64,000 nucleotides of DNA from Palleronia sp. LCG004. Its GTDB lineage: Bacteria; Pseudomonadota; Alphaproteobacteria; Rhodobacterales; Rhodobacteraceae. Position 1 is the first letter of the stretch, and every line of letters begins with the position of its first letter. Shown in pieces: positions 52,675-60,698 of the stretch. The stretch lies in assembly GCF_032931615.1 (NCBI RefSeq), contig NZ_CP136759.1:62001-126000 (forward strand), written 5' to 3'. Position numbers and translations under genes: made by a program. Below the pieces are notes generated by a model. The model searched no databases. It had not been told where the DNA came from and was given only the letters and a program-made list of their open reading frames with translations.

Positions 52675-53477
52675 TGCGGGAGAGCTATCCCGCGCGCTGG
52701 AGCCGCCCGCCGCAGATCGTCACGGATCGCCGGCTTCGCATTGCGCTGCAGCTGGGTGCGGCGATCTATCTGCTTCTGGCCTTCGGCACGATCGAGGTGG
52801 ACTGGCAGCGCGTGGCGGTCGGCATGGAGCGCGGACAGCGCTTCGTCGCGGGGTTCCTCCAGCCCGATTTCGTCAGCCGCTGGAACGACATTCTGCGCGG
52901 CCTGATCGAAAGCCTGACGATGACGCTGACCTCGACGATCCTGGGTGTCGCGCTGTCGGTGCCGATCGCGATCGGAGCGGCGCGCAACCTCGCGCCGCGC
53001 CCGGTCTATTATGTCTGCCGTTCGATCATTGCCGTCAGCCGGTCTCTGCAGGAGATCATCATCGCGATCTTCCTCGTCGCGATGTTCGGCTTCGGGCCGT
53101 TCGCGGGGTTCCTGACGCTTTCCTTCGCGACGATCGGATTCCTGGGCAAGCTGCTCGCCGACGATATCGAGGAGATCGACGCGCGGCAGGCTGAGGCGGT
53201 GCGCGCCACCGGGGCCTCCTGGGGGCAGCTTGTCAATTACGCGGTGCAGCCGCAGGTGATGCCGCGACTGATCGGGTTGTCGCTCTATCGTCTCGACATC
53301 AACTTTCGCGAGAGCGCCGTCATCGGCATCGTGGGGGCGGGCGGCATCGGCGCGACGCTGAACACCGCGATCGACCGCTACGAATACGACAGTGCCGGCG
53401 CGATCCTTCTCATCATCATCGGTGTCGTCATGCTCGCGGAATACGGGTCGAGCTATCTCCGGAAGTTCCTGCAATGA
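52674..53477 (+). CDS. phnE: Phosphonate-type ABC permease 1
   Basis: 267 residues with about six spans. GLIESLTMTLTSTILGVALS is followed by the coupling segment AVRATGASWGQLVNYAVQPQ and INFRESAVIGIVGAGGIGA, which is diagnostic of PhnE. IAVSRSLQEIIIAIFLVAMF is also typical. It probably pairs with the next gene as a heterodimer. Its ATG overlaps the phnC stop, and its stop overlaps the next start by 4 bases. Confidence 0.94.
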   Translation: MRESYPARWSRPPQIVTDRRLRIALQLGAAIYLLLAFGTIEVDWQRVAVGMERGQRFVAGFLQPDFVSRWNDILRGLIESLTMTLTSTILGVALSVPIAIGAARNLAPRPVYYVCRSIIAVSRSLQEIIIAIFLVAMFGFGPFAGFLTLSFATIGFLGKLLADDIEEIDARQAEAVRATGASWGQLVNYAVQPQVMPRLIGLSLYRLDINFRESAVIGIVGAGGIGATLNTAIDRYEYDSAGAILLIIIGVVMLAEYGSSYLRKFLQ

Positions 53478-54286
53478 GCGAAATCGACCACTACTCCCAG
53501 GTCTGGACGCACAGGACGCCGCGTGCGCGGCTGTTCCTGTGGGCCTTCTGGGTGGCGCTTGCGGCGCTTGCCGTCTGGTGCTGGCAGATCATGACGGCGA
53601 ACACGATCTGGGCCTTCGTCTGGGACGCCCCGCGGCAGGCGGCCGATATCGGCTCGCGCATGCTGCCGCCGCGCCTCAGCTATCTGCCGGAACTGATGGG
53701 GCCGCTCTGGGACACGATCAACATCGCGACGCTCGGCACGATCGGCGGCGTGATCATGGCGGTTCCGGTGGCGTTCATGGCCGCGCGCAACACCTCGCCC
53801 GCGCCGGTGATCCTGCGGCCCATCGCGCTTTTCATCATCGTGGCGTCGCGCTCGATCAACTCGCTGATCTGGGCGCTGCTGCTGGTCGCGATCATCGGGC
53901 CGGGGCTTCTGGCGGGGATCGTCGCGATCGCCCTCAGATCCATCGGCTTCGTGGGCAAGCTGCTCTATGAGGCGATCGAGGAGACGGATCGTCGCCAGAT
54001 CGAGGCGATCGAAGCCACGGGTGCGAGCGGCGCGCAGGTCCTGAGCTATGGCATCGTGCCGCAGATCCTGCCGGCCTTCTGGGGGATCTCGGTCTTTCGC
54101 TGGGACATCAACATCCGCGAAAGCACGATCCTGGGCCTCGTCGGGGCAGGGGGCATCGGGATCAAGCTTTCGGCGTCAATGAACACGCTCGCCTGGTCGC
54201 AGGTGACGGTCATCCTGCTTCTGATCCTGGCGACCGTGATCGTCAGCGAATGGATCTCGGCCAAGGTGCGCAAGGCGCTGATCTGA
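53474..54286 (+). CDS. phnE: Phosphonate-type ABC permease 2
   Basis: 270 residues, about six spans, a divergent paralogue of the preceding permease. TINIATLGTIGGVIMAVPVA, AIEATGASGAQVLSYGIVPQ and INIRESTILGLVGAGGIGIK are the same landmarks. Two tandem phnE genes are found in several phn and phosphite operons. It is the last gene of the operon and ends 6 bases from the convergent phaG gene. Confidence 0.94.
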   Translation: MSEIDHYSQVWTHRTPRARLFLWAFWVALAALAVWCWQIMTANTIWAFVWDAPRQAADIGSRMLPPRLSYLPELMGPLWDTINIATLGTIGGVIMAVPVAFMAARNTSPAPVILRPIALFIIVASRSINSLIWALLLVAIIGPGLLAGIVAIALRSIGFVGKLLYEAIEETDRRQIEAIEATGASGAQVLSYGIVPQILPAFWGISVFRWDINIRESTILGLVGAGGIGIKLSASMNTLAWSQVTVILLLILATVIVSEWISAKVRKALI

Positions 54287-54291
54287 CGCGA

Positions 54292-54660
54292 TCAGATCGT
54301 GCGGTCGGGCGGCTGATCCTGAGTGGCCCAGATATCGTCGTTCTGGGGCTTCGGGGGCGTGGCGTCCGTCACGCCGCGATGGATGTTCACCTTCGAGATG
54401 AAATGCGCCGAGATCGGGGCCGTCACGAAGAGAAACGCCATGATCAGCATCTCGTGCAGCGATCCATCGTGATGCGCGAAGGCGTTGATCATCGAGGCGA
54501 GAAGCAGCGCCCCCACGCCGAGGGTCGATGCCTTGGTCGGCGCATGGAGCCGTTTCATGGGGCTGTTGAGCTTCACCAGGCCGATCGAGCCCACCAGGAT
54601 GAAGACCGCACCCACGATCACCCAGAAGACGATGAGGATATCGACGATCGTTTCGGTCAT
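54292..54660 (-). CDS. phaG: Mrp-type antiporter subunit G
   Basis: 122 residues, three spans. ILIVFWVIVGAVFILVGSIG is followed by MKRLHAPTKASTLGVGALLL, the MnhG/PhaG signature, and a polar cytoplasmic tail. It is a small subunit of the multisubunit Na+ or K+/H+ antiporter and the last gene of the operon. It overlaps phaF by 4 bases. Confidence 0.94.
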   Translation of the reverse strand: MTETIVDILIVFWVIVGAVFILVGSIGLVKLNSPMKRLHAPTKASTLGVGALLLASMINAFAHHDGSLHEMLIMAFLFVTAPISAHFISKVNIHRGVTDATPPKPQNDDIWATQDQPPDRTI

Positions 54661-54926
54661 TCGATGATGTCCCCCCTCAGCACATAGCGGGCAAGCGCGA
54701 CGGTCGAGACGAAGCCCAGCATCGCGAAGATCAACGCGCTTTCGTAATAGACTTGGGTGCCCCAGTTCATGCCGACCAGCACGATGATCGCGATGGCATT
54801 GATGACCATCGTGTCGAGCGCGAGAATCCGGTCGCCGACATTCGGACCCTTGAGCAGGCGCACGAATGCGAGGATCTGCGAAAGGGCCACGGCCCCGAAC
54901 GCGATATGCAGCGCTAGGTCGATCAT
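54657..54926 (-). CDS. phaF: Mrp-type antiporter subunit F
   Basis: 89 residues, three spans. RLLKGPNVGDRILALDTMVI is the MnhF/PhaF hallmark, followed by VLVGMNWG and SALIFAMLGFVSTVALARYV. It overlaps phaE and phaG by 4 bases each. It is a small membrane subunit of the antiporter complex. Confidence 0.94.
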   Translation of the reverse strand: MIDLALHIAFGAVALSQILAFVRLLKGPNVGDRILALDTMVINAIAIIVLVGMNWGTQVYYESALIFAMLGFVSTVALARYVLRGDIIE

Positions 54927-55414
54927 TCGAAGATCTCCTTCAATCGGCGCTCGAAACGGTTCTTGATGTCGTCGCGCACCACGTCCGGCTCTGGCGCGTC
55001 GAGCGCATGCACCAGAAGCGAATAGCCGTCGTCGCTCAGATCGGCGCTGACCGTTCCGGGGGTGAGGGTGATCGTGCCGGCGAGGACGGTGATCGCCTCG
55101 GGAGATTTGAGATCGAGGGGCACGACGACCCAGTTCGACTTCATCTGGCGGTTCGATTTGAACAGCACGATGATGGCGACCTGGATGTTGGCCTTGAGGA
55201 TCTCCCAGATGACGACAAGCACATAGAAGGCGAGCTTGAAGGGGCGCACGATGCGGGGTCGGTCGGGCCAGTAGGCGGCGGTCAAGATCGGGATGAGAAG
55301 GGCCACGATCGTGCCGAAGACGATCGTGCCGAGGCCGATCGAACTGTTCAGCATGCACCAGACGACGACGAGCAGAAGCGTCAGGTAGGGGTGGGGAAGG
55401 ATCCGCGCGATCAT
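54923..55414 (-). CDS. phaE: Mrp-type antiporter subunit E
   Basis: 163 residues. Two or three N-terminal spans precede a soluble domain. VVIWEILKANIQVAIIVL and ITVLAGTITLTPGTVSADLS are the MnhE/PhaE signatures. LLVHALDAPEPD follows. It overlaps phaD by 4 bases and phaF by 4. Confidence 0.94.
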   Translation of the reverse strand: MIARILPHPYLTLLLVVVWCMLNSSIGLGTIVFGTIVALLIPILTAAYWPDRPRIVRPFKLAFYVLVVIWEILKANIQVAIIVLFKSNRQMKSNWVVVPLDLKSPEAITVLAGTITLTPGTVSADLSDDGYSLLVHALDAPEPDVVRDDIKNRFERRLKEIFE

Positions 55415-57048
55415 TCTGCCGCCTCCTCTTGGTCTGCGCCGCCCGTTGCGGCGTCGGCATCGCCGTAATCGTCACCGTGATACTCGATCACCTTGCCTTC
55501 GGTGCCAAGGATCGTCGCGATGTAGTCCTCGCCGTCGAAGAGCTGGGCGGCGGTTCTCTCGACCGTGGTCGTGACGGGGCCCGCGAAGATCGTGAGGGCG
55601 ACGATCATCGCGAGGAGCATGCCGATCGAGACCGCCATGAGTGGCCCGGGATTGGGCGCACCGTCGGAAATGTTTGCCTCGTCGGCCTCGGTCTCGAACG
55701 CATCGGCCTGTTTCGCGGCGATCTGGTGCGATTTCCAGAAGACCTGGCTGCCCGCCCTTGCGAAACCGACGATCGCGACGAGGGACGTCAGAAGGATCAC
55801 AGCCCATGAGATCACGGCGAGATCGGAGCCGCGCGCGGCATCGAGGACCAGAAGCTTTCCGATGAACCCCGAAAGCGGCGGAAGACCGCACATCGCGATC
55901 GCGGCGAGAAAGAACATTCCCGCCGTGAGGGGGCCGCCGCTGACGGGTGATCCCGCCTGCAGGTCGGTCCCGGCGCGACCGCGGCCCACCTGAACCGCGT
56001 CGACCAGCAGGAAGAGCACGGCCGTCGCAAGCGTCGAGTGCATCGCGTAATAGAGCGCGGCGGCGATACCCTGGGGCGTGAAGATCGCGAGCGCGGTCAT
56101 CAGCATCCCCATCGATCCGATGGCTGCAAAGGCCACCAGCCGGTCGATGCGACCCGCCCCCAGAACGCCGATCATGCCGACGGCGAGCGACAGGAGCGCG
56201 GCCGGCAGGAGCCACGTGTCGAACAGCCCCTGCGTCACCGCCAGATCGGGCGGGAAGATCAGCGTGTAGATCCGGATGATGCAATAGGCACCGACCTTGG
56301 TCATGATCGCGAAGAGGGCTGCAACCGGGGCAGGGGCCTCGGAATAGCTCGCCGGAAGCCAGAAATGGAGCGGCAGCACCGCCGCCTTCACCGCGAAGAC
56401 GAGGAGGAGCAGGACCGCAGCCACGCGGATCCCCGCCGAGGACCCCGCATCGATCGCGGCCACCCGCTGCGCCAGGTCGGCCATGTTGAGCGTTCCCGTC
56501 TCGGCATAGAGCGTGCCGAGCGCGAAGAGGAAGAGCGTCGATCCGAGCAGGTTGTAGAGCACGTATTGCGTGCCCGCCCTGAGCCGCGGCCCGCCGCCTG
56601 CGTGGATCATCAACCCGTAGCTCGCGATCAGGAGGATCTCGAAGAAGACGAAGAGGTTGAAGACGTCGCCCGTGAGGAAGGCCCCCATGATGCCCATGAC
56701 CTGGAACTGGAAGAGGGCGTGGAAATGCTTGCCGCGCAGGTCCCAGCCGGACCCGATCGCATAAAGCAGGACGGGAAGTGCCAGCGCCGCGGTCAGCAGG
56801 GTCATCAGCGTCGACAGCCGGTCGGTGACGAGCACGATGCCGAACGGGGCCGCCCAGTCACCCAGCAGATAGACGTCGATCGACCCGTCGGACGCCCGCC
56901 AGAACAGGGCGATGGTCAGTGCGAGCAATCCGATCGTTCCGGCGACCGACAGGATCCGGGCGAGCGACGGTTGATGGCGCGCGGCGAGCACGATGATCGC
57001 CGCAAGCATGCCGGGAAGGAGGACGGGAACGACGGTCCAATGGCTCAT
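55411..57048 (-). CDS. phaD: Mrp-type antiporter subunit D
   Basis: 545 residues with about 14 spans, homologous to NuoL/M/N proton-channel subunits. FNLFVFFEILLIASYGLMIH carries the conserved membrane Glu, AVLPLHFWLPASYSEAPAPV the conserved Lys/His helix, and MTKVGAYCIIRIYTLIFP follows. The C-terminal extension (QEEAAE end) is acidic. ATG at 57048 overlaps the phaC stop by one base. Confidence 0.95.
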   Translation of the reverse strand: MSHWTVVPVLLPGMLAAIIVLAARHQPSLARILSVAGTIGLLALTIALFWRASDGSIDVYLLGDWAAPFGIVLVTDRLSTLMTLLTAALALPVLLYAIGSGWDLRGKHFHALFQFQVMGIMGAFLTGDVFNLFVFFEILLIASYGLMIHAGGGPRLRAGTQYVLYNLLGSTLFLFALGTLYAETGTLNMADLAQRVAAIDAGSSAGIRVAAVLLLLVFAVKAAVLPLHFWLPASYSEAPAPVAALFAIMTKVGAYCIIRIYTLIFPPDLAVTQGLFDTWLLPAALLSLAVGMIGVLGAGRIDRLVAFAAIGSMGMLMTALAIFTPQGIAAALYYAMHSTLATAVLFLLVDAVQVGRGRAGTDLQAGSPVSGGPLTAGMFFLAAIAMCGLPPLSGFIGKLLVLDAARGSDLAVISWAVILLTSLVAIVGFARAGSQVFWKSHQIAAKQADAFETEADEANISDGAPNPGPLMAVSIGMLLAMIVALTIFAGPVTTTVERTAAQLFDGEDYIATILGTEGKVIEYHGDDYGDADAATGGADQEEAAE

Positions 57049-57422
57049 CAGCTCGACTCTCCGCGTGCGGTGGCGGTTGCGTCGGGCTGGCCCGGGCGGA
57101 CGTCGGGCGCATCGACGAGATCGTCGTCGCAGCTGAGCCACGAGCCGAGCGCGACCACGACGACCACGGCCGTCATCCCGAACGAGATCACGATCGCTGT
57201 CAGGACAAGAGCCTGCGGCAGCGGATCGGCGTAACGATCGACGCCGTCACGCAGCACGGCCGGCGCATTGGTCGTCAGTCGCCCTGCCGAGAACAGGAAC
57301 ACGTTCACCGCATAGGTCAGGAGCGAGATTCCGATGATTACCGGAAACGTCCTGAGGCGCAGCACGAGGTAGATGCCAGCGGCGGTCATGACGCCGATGG
57401 CGGACGCGACGAGAAGCTCCAT
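57048..57422 (-). CDS. phaC: Mrp-type antiporter subunit C
   Basis: 124 residues, three spans, related to NuoK. MTAAGIYLVLRLRTFPVIIG and SLLTYAVNVFLFSAGRL are followed by the MnhC hallmark DPLPQALVLTAIVISFGMTA. ATG at 57422 lies 1 base from the phaAB stop. The C-terminal tail is polar. Confidence 0.95.
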   Translation of the reverse strand: MELLVASAIGVMTAAGIYLVLRLRTFPVIIGISLLTYAVNVFLFSAGRLTTNAPAVLRDGVDRYADPLPQALVLTAIVISFGMTAVVVVVALGSWLSCDDDLVDAPDVRPGQPDATATARGESS

Positions 57423-57423
57423 G

Positions 57424-60279
57424 TCAATGTGTTCCTTCGGGTTCGTCTCGGGACGGATCGATGTCCATCGCATGTTCGCTGGGTGCGTCGCCCTGCCGGC
57501 GCGCGAGGCGCGAGAAGCTTTCGAGCGACAGCATCACGGCGCCGACGACGGCGAGGAACACGCCGAGATCGAAGCCCAGCGCGCTCGCGAGCTCGAATTC
57601 CTGCATCGGAGGAATGCGGAAATATCCGAAGGACGAGGTGAGGAAGGGATAGCCGAAGAACCATGCACCGATGCCGGTGAGGCCCGCAACCAGAACGCCA
57701 GCCCCGATGATCGTGTGATAGGGATAGCGTTGCCGCGCATCGGCCCAGGCGAAGCCCGAGGCCATGTACTGCATCACCACGCCGATCGCGACGACGAGGC
57801 CCGCGATGAAGCCGCCGCCGGGTTCGTTGTGCCCACGCAGGAAGATGTAGACGCCGACCATCAGGATCACCGGCAGGATCACCCGGGTCAGCACCACCAT
57901 CATGAGCGGATGCGCGTCGCCCGCGCGCCGCTCCTCGTAGCCGCGGTTGAGCAGCCGGCGGCGCACGGAACTCGATAGGAGGGTCTCGGTAAGGGCGTAG
58001 ATGACCAGCGCCGCGATTCCGAGGACGATGATCTCGCCGAACGTGTCGAAGCCCCGGAAATCGACGAGGATCACGTTGACGACGTTGTCGCCGCCGCCAC
58101 CGACATAGCTGTTCTCCAGGTGATACTGGGAGATCGAGGGCTGCACGAAATCCCGCACCAGCATCGTGTAGATGAGCGCGCCGGATCCGAGGCCGCCCAC
58201 GATCGCGATCACGCCGTCGCGCAAGCGCCGCGACACGGACGATTCGCTGGGTGTCCTGTTCGGCAGGAAATTGAGCGCGAGCAGCAGAAGGATGATTGTC
58301 ACGACCTCCACGCTGATCTGGGTGAGCGCGAGATCCGGAGCGGAGAAGTAGTTGAAGCCGATCGAGACCACGACCCCCACGATCCCCATCAGGATCAGCG
58401 CGATGAGGCGGTTGCGATGGAACAGGACCAGCGAGATCGCGGCGACGATGAGAAGCCCCCACGAGATCAGCGCCGCGAAATTGAGCGGAAGGATCTCGCG
58501 GGTTGCAGGGCCGGCCGTGCCGGTGAACCAGGCATGCCCGGCGAGCGCCACGACCGTCACGATCATGATGCCGGCATAGCGGGTGAAGGCCCCGTTATGC
58601 AGCCCATGCGTGATCCCGCGGGCGAGGGCGACCGCACCCCCGACGACCCCGTCGAAAAGGGTCTTGGCCTCGGGGCGGGGGGCAGCCTCCCACGCGCGGG
58701 AAAGCGGCGAGAAGAGCGCAAGCAGGATCGCACCGCCCAGCACCGCGATGACCGACATGATGAGAGCGGTCGTCACGCCGTGCCAGATCGCGAGGTGATA
58801 GTCCGGAACCTCGGCCGCCGTGCCGATCACGGCACCCGTGACGATCTTGACGAAGGGCTCGGCCAGGAACGGCGCGACGCCCAGGCCCACGACGGGGATG
58901 ATGAGAAGCGCGGGGGAGATCCACATGCCGGACGGCGGATCGTGCGGCTTGGCCGGGTAATCGTCGCGGACCGGGCCGAAAAAGGTGTGGACGATGAAGC
59001 GGAAGGAATAGGCCGCGGAGAAGAGCGCGGCGAGCGTCGCCACCGCAGGCACGAGCCAGGGAAGGTCGAGAAGTACGACATGCGTCGCTTCCTCGAGCAT
59101 CATTTCCTTGGAGATGAAGCCGTTGAAAAGCGGAATGCCGGCCATCGCGAGGGCCGCGAGCGTGCCGATCGCGAAGGTGATCGGCATCAGCTTGCGCAGC
59201 CCGCCGAGCCGCCGCATGTCGCGCGTATGAGCCTCGTGATCGACGATGCCCGCCGTCATGAAGAGTGCGGCCTTGAACGCGGCGTGGTTGAGGATGTGGA
59301 AGACCGCAGCCATCGCCCCGAATGCCGACCCCGTTCCGAGCAGGAAGGTGATGAGGCCGAGATGGCTGACCGTCGAAAAGGCCAGAAGCGCCTTCAGGTC
59401 GTTCTTGAAGAGCGCGATGACCGCGCCGATCAGCATCGTCAGGAGGCCTGCGCCGCTGACGAGCCAGAACCACCAGTCGCTGCCCGACAGCACCGGCCAG
59501 AGGCGGGCCATCAGGAAGATCCCCGCCTTCACCATGGTTGCCGAATGAAGATAGGCCGAGACGGGCGTCGGGGCCGCCATCGCGTGCGGCAGCCAGAAGT
59601 GGAACGGGAACTGGGCCGACTTGGTGAAACACCCCAGAAGGATCAGCAGGAGCGCCGGAACATAGAGCGGCGATGACTGGATCACGTCGCGATTGTCGAG
59701 AATCACGGTCAAGTCGTAGCTGCCGACGATGTTGCCCAGGATCAGCATTCCCCCGATGAGGGCGAGCCCGCCCATCCCGGTCACCGTGAGGGCCATCCGC
59801 GCGCCCTGCCGTCCCGCGGGCAGATGCTTCCAGAAACCGATCAGGAGGAACGACGACAGCGATGTCAGCTCCCAGAAGATCAGCATCATCAGGATGTTGT
59901 CGGACAGGACGATCCCCACCATCGCGCCCTGGAAAAGCAGCAGGTAGGTAAAGAACTCGCCCATGTTGTCGTCGCGCGAGAGGTAGAACCGCCCGTATGC
60001 GATGATGAGGAGGCCGATCCCGAGGATCAGGCCCGCGAACATCAATCCCAGCGGGTCGAGGAAAAGGTTCACGTTCATCCCAAGTGCCGGCAGCCAGTCG
60101 AGACGCGCGGTCACGACCTCGCCCGAAAGCACGGCGGGAATATGCGTGGCCAACCCCAGCGCCGCGAGCAGCGTAACGAGGAACGTGGCCAGGAAACATG
60201 TCTGCCGGCCAGCCTGGTTCATCAGGCCGGGAAGCAGTGCGCCGAGGAAGGGCAGGGCGACGATCAGGAACAGAGACAT
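57424..60279 (-). CDS. phaAB: Mrp-type antiporter fused subunits A and B
   Basis: 951 residues. The A part (about 1-780) resembles NuoL: LIFWELTSLSSFLLIGFWKH, TKSAQFPFHFWLPHAMAAPT, VSAYLHSATMVKAG and FHILNHAAFKAALFM carry the proton-channel residues, and DLALTQISVEVVTIILLLLA follows. The B part (about 790-951) has TRVILPVILMVGVYIFLRGH, NEPGGGFIAG and the MnhB core. The fusion marks the Pha/group 2 type found in alphaproteobacteria. The complex exchanges Na+ or K+ for protons and supports pH and salt tolerance. It is the first gene of the operon. Confidence 0.95.
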   Translation of the reverse strand: MSLFLIVALPFLGALLPGLMNQAGRQTCFLATFLVTLLAALGLATHIPAVLSGEVVTARLDWLPALGMNVNLFLDPLGLMFAGLILGIGLLIIAYGRFYLSRDDNMGEFFTYLLLFQGAMVGIVLSDNILMMLIFWELTSLSSFLLIGFWKHLPAGRQGARMALTVTGMGGLALIGGMLILGNIVGSYDLTVILDNRDVIQSSPLYVPALLLILLGCFTKSAQFPFHFWLPHAMAAPTPVSAYLHSATMVKAGIFLMARLWPVLSGSDWWFWLVSGAGLLTMLIGAVIALFKNDLKALLAFSTVSHLGLITFLLGTGSAFGAMAAVFHILNHAAFKAALFMTAGIVDHEAHTRDMRRLGGLRKLMPITFAIGTLAALAMAGIPLFNGFISKEMMLEEATHVVLLDLPWLVPAVATLAALFSAAYSFRFIVHTFFGPVRDDYPAKPHDPPSGMWISPALLIIPVVGLGVAPFLAEPFVKIVTGAVIGTAAEVPDYHLAIWHGVTTALIMSVIAVLGGAILLALFSPLSRAWEAAPRPEAKTLFDGVVGGAVALARGITHGLHNGAFTRYAGIMIVTVVALAGHAWFTGTAGPATREILPLNFAALISWGLLIVAAISLVLFHRNRLIALILMGIVGVVVSIGFNYFSAPDLALTQISVEVVTIILLLLALNFLPNRTPSESSVSRRLRDGVIAIVGGLGSGALIYTMLVRDFVQPSISQYHLENSYVGGGGDNVVNVILVDFRGFDTFGEIIVLGIAALVIYALTETLLSSSVRRRLLNRGYEERRAGDAHPLMMVVLTRVILPVILMVGVYIFLRGHNEPGGGFIAGLVVAIGVVMQYMASGFAWADARQRYPYHTIIGAGVLVAGLTGIGAWFFGYPFLTSSFGYFRIPPMQEFELASALGFDLGVFLAVVGAVMLSLESFSRLARRQGDAPSEHAMDIDPSRDEPEGTH

Positions 60280-60362
60280 GCGGCCGAATATGCCGGACCT
60301 GTCACGGGGGGCAATGGCTCCGGGGCGCGATCACGTCGATTTCAGTCGAATCGTCGTCGATT

Positions 60363-60388
60363 TTGCGGTTCGGCGTGCCGAACCGCAA
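60363..60388. repeat. 12-bp perfect inverted repeat
   Basis: TTGCGGTTCGGC (60363-60374) and GCCGAACCGCAA (60377-60388) are separated by GT. The repeat lies 84 bases upstream of the phaAB start. It is nearly symmetrical and lacks a U-tract on the minus strand, so a protein-binding palindrome or RNA hairpin is more likely than a terminator. Confidence 0.6.
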
Positions 60389-60418
60389 CGGCGCTAACGT
60401 ATGTTGCCAGAAGGTTCG

Positions 60419-60467
60419 CACGTGGGCAGCCGCGGAAGCTCTCCTCCCGACCGCGGCCGCCCACGTG
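60419..60467. repeat. 17-bp inverted repeat with C-rich loop
   Basis: CACGTGGGCAGCCGCGG (60419-60435) pairs with CCGCGGCCGCCCACGTG (60451-60467) with one mismatch, leaving a 15-base loop AAGCTCTCCTCCCGA. The plus-strand loop carries CTCCTCCC, an anti-Shine-Dalgarno-like sequence seen in the loops of some alphaproteobacterial small RNAs. The minus-strand loop is a purine-rich ribosome-site-like GGGAGGAGAG. No U-tract follows on either side. Confidence 0.6.
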
Positions 60468-60662
60468 TCCGCCGTATCGCTGACAGATCCAGAACTGCCG
60501 CGACACGCGTCCCCTGCACAATTAACCCTCGGAGGCATTCCGGGATCGTGCCGGGAAAAGCGTTCCAAATCCTAGGCACAAAAAAATCCGTTTGAAAAGT
60601 ATTTGTGCAGGTTGTGAACGAGAAAAGTGGTCGCCGACATCTGTGACATCGGCTCCCGGTTA

Positions 60663-60691
60663 TTGACTGACCGATCAATCAACGCCATATT
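60663..60691 (+). promoter_or_regulatory. Sigma-70-like promoter adjoining the GMC start codon
   Basis: TTGACT (60663-60668) and CATATT (60686-60691) are spaced 17 bases apart, a good match to the housekeeping consensus. The GMC ATG is at 60699, only 7 bases past the -10 box, so the transcript would start at or next to the start codon. Confidence 0.5.
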
Positions 60692-60698
60692 CCCTCTT

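Larger units (their letters stand above)
60280..60698. other. 419-base divergent intergenic region rich in inverted repeats
   Basis: The region separates the pha operon (minus) from the GMC gene (plus) and has no supportable coding frame. It contains a 12-bp perfect inverted repeat (60363-60388), a 17-bp near-perfect one (60419-60467), and GCACAAA/TTTGTGC mirror copies at 60576 and 60602. A good promoter for the GMC gene closes it. The right third is A+T-rich. Confidence 0.7.
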
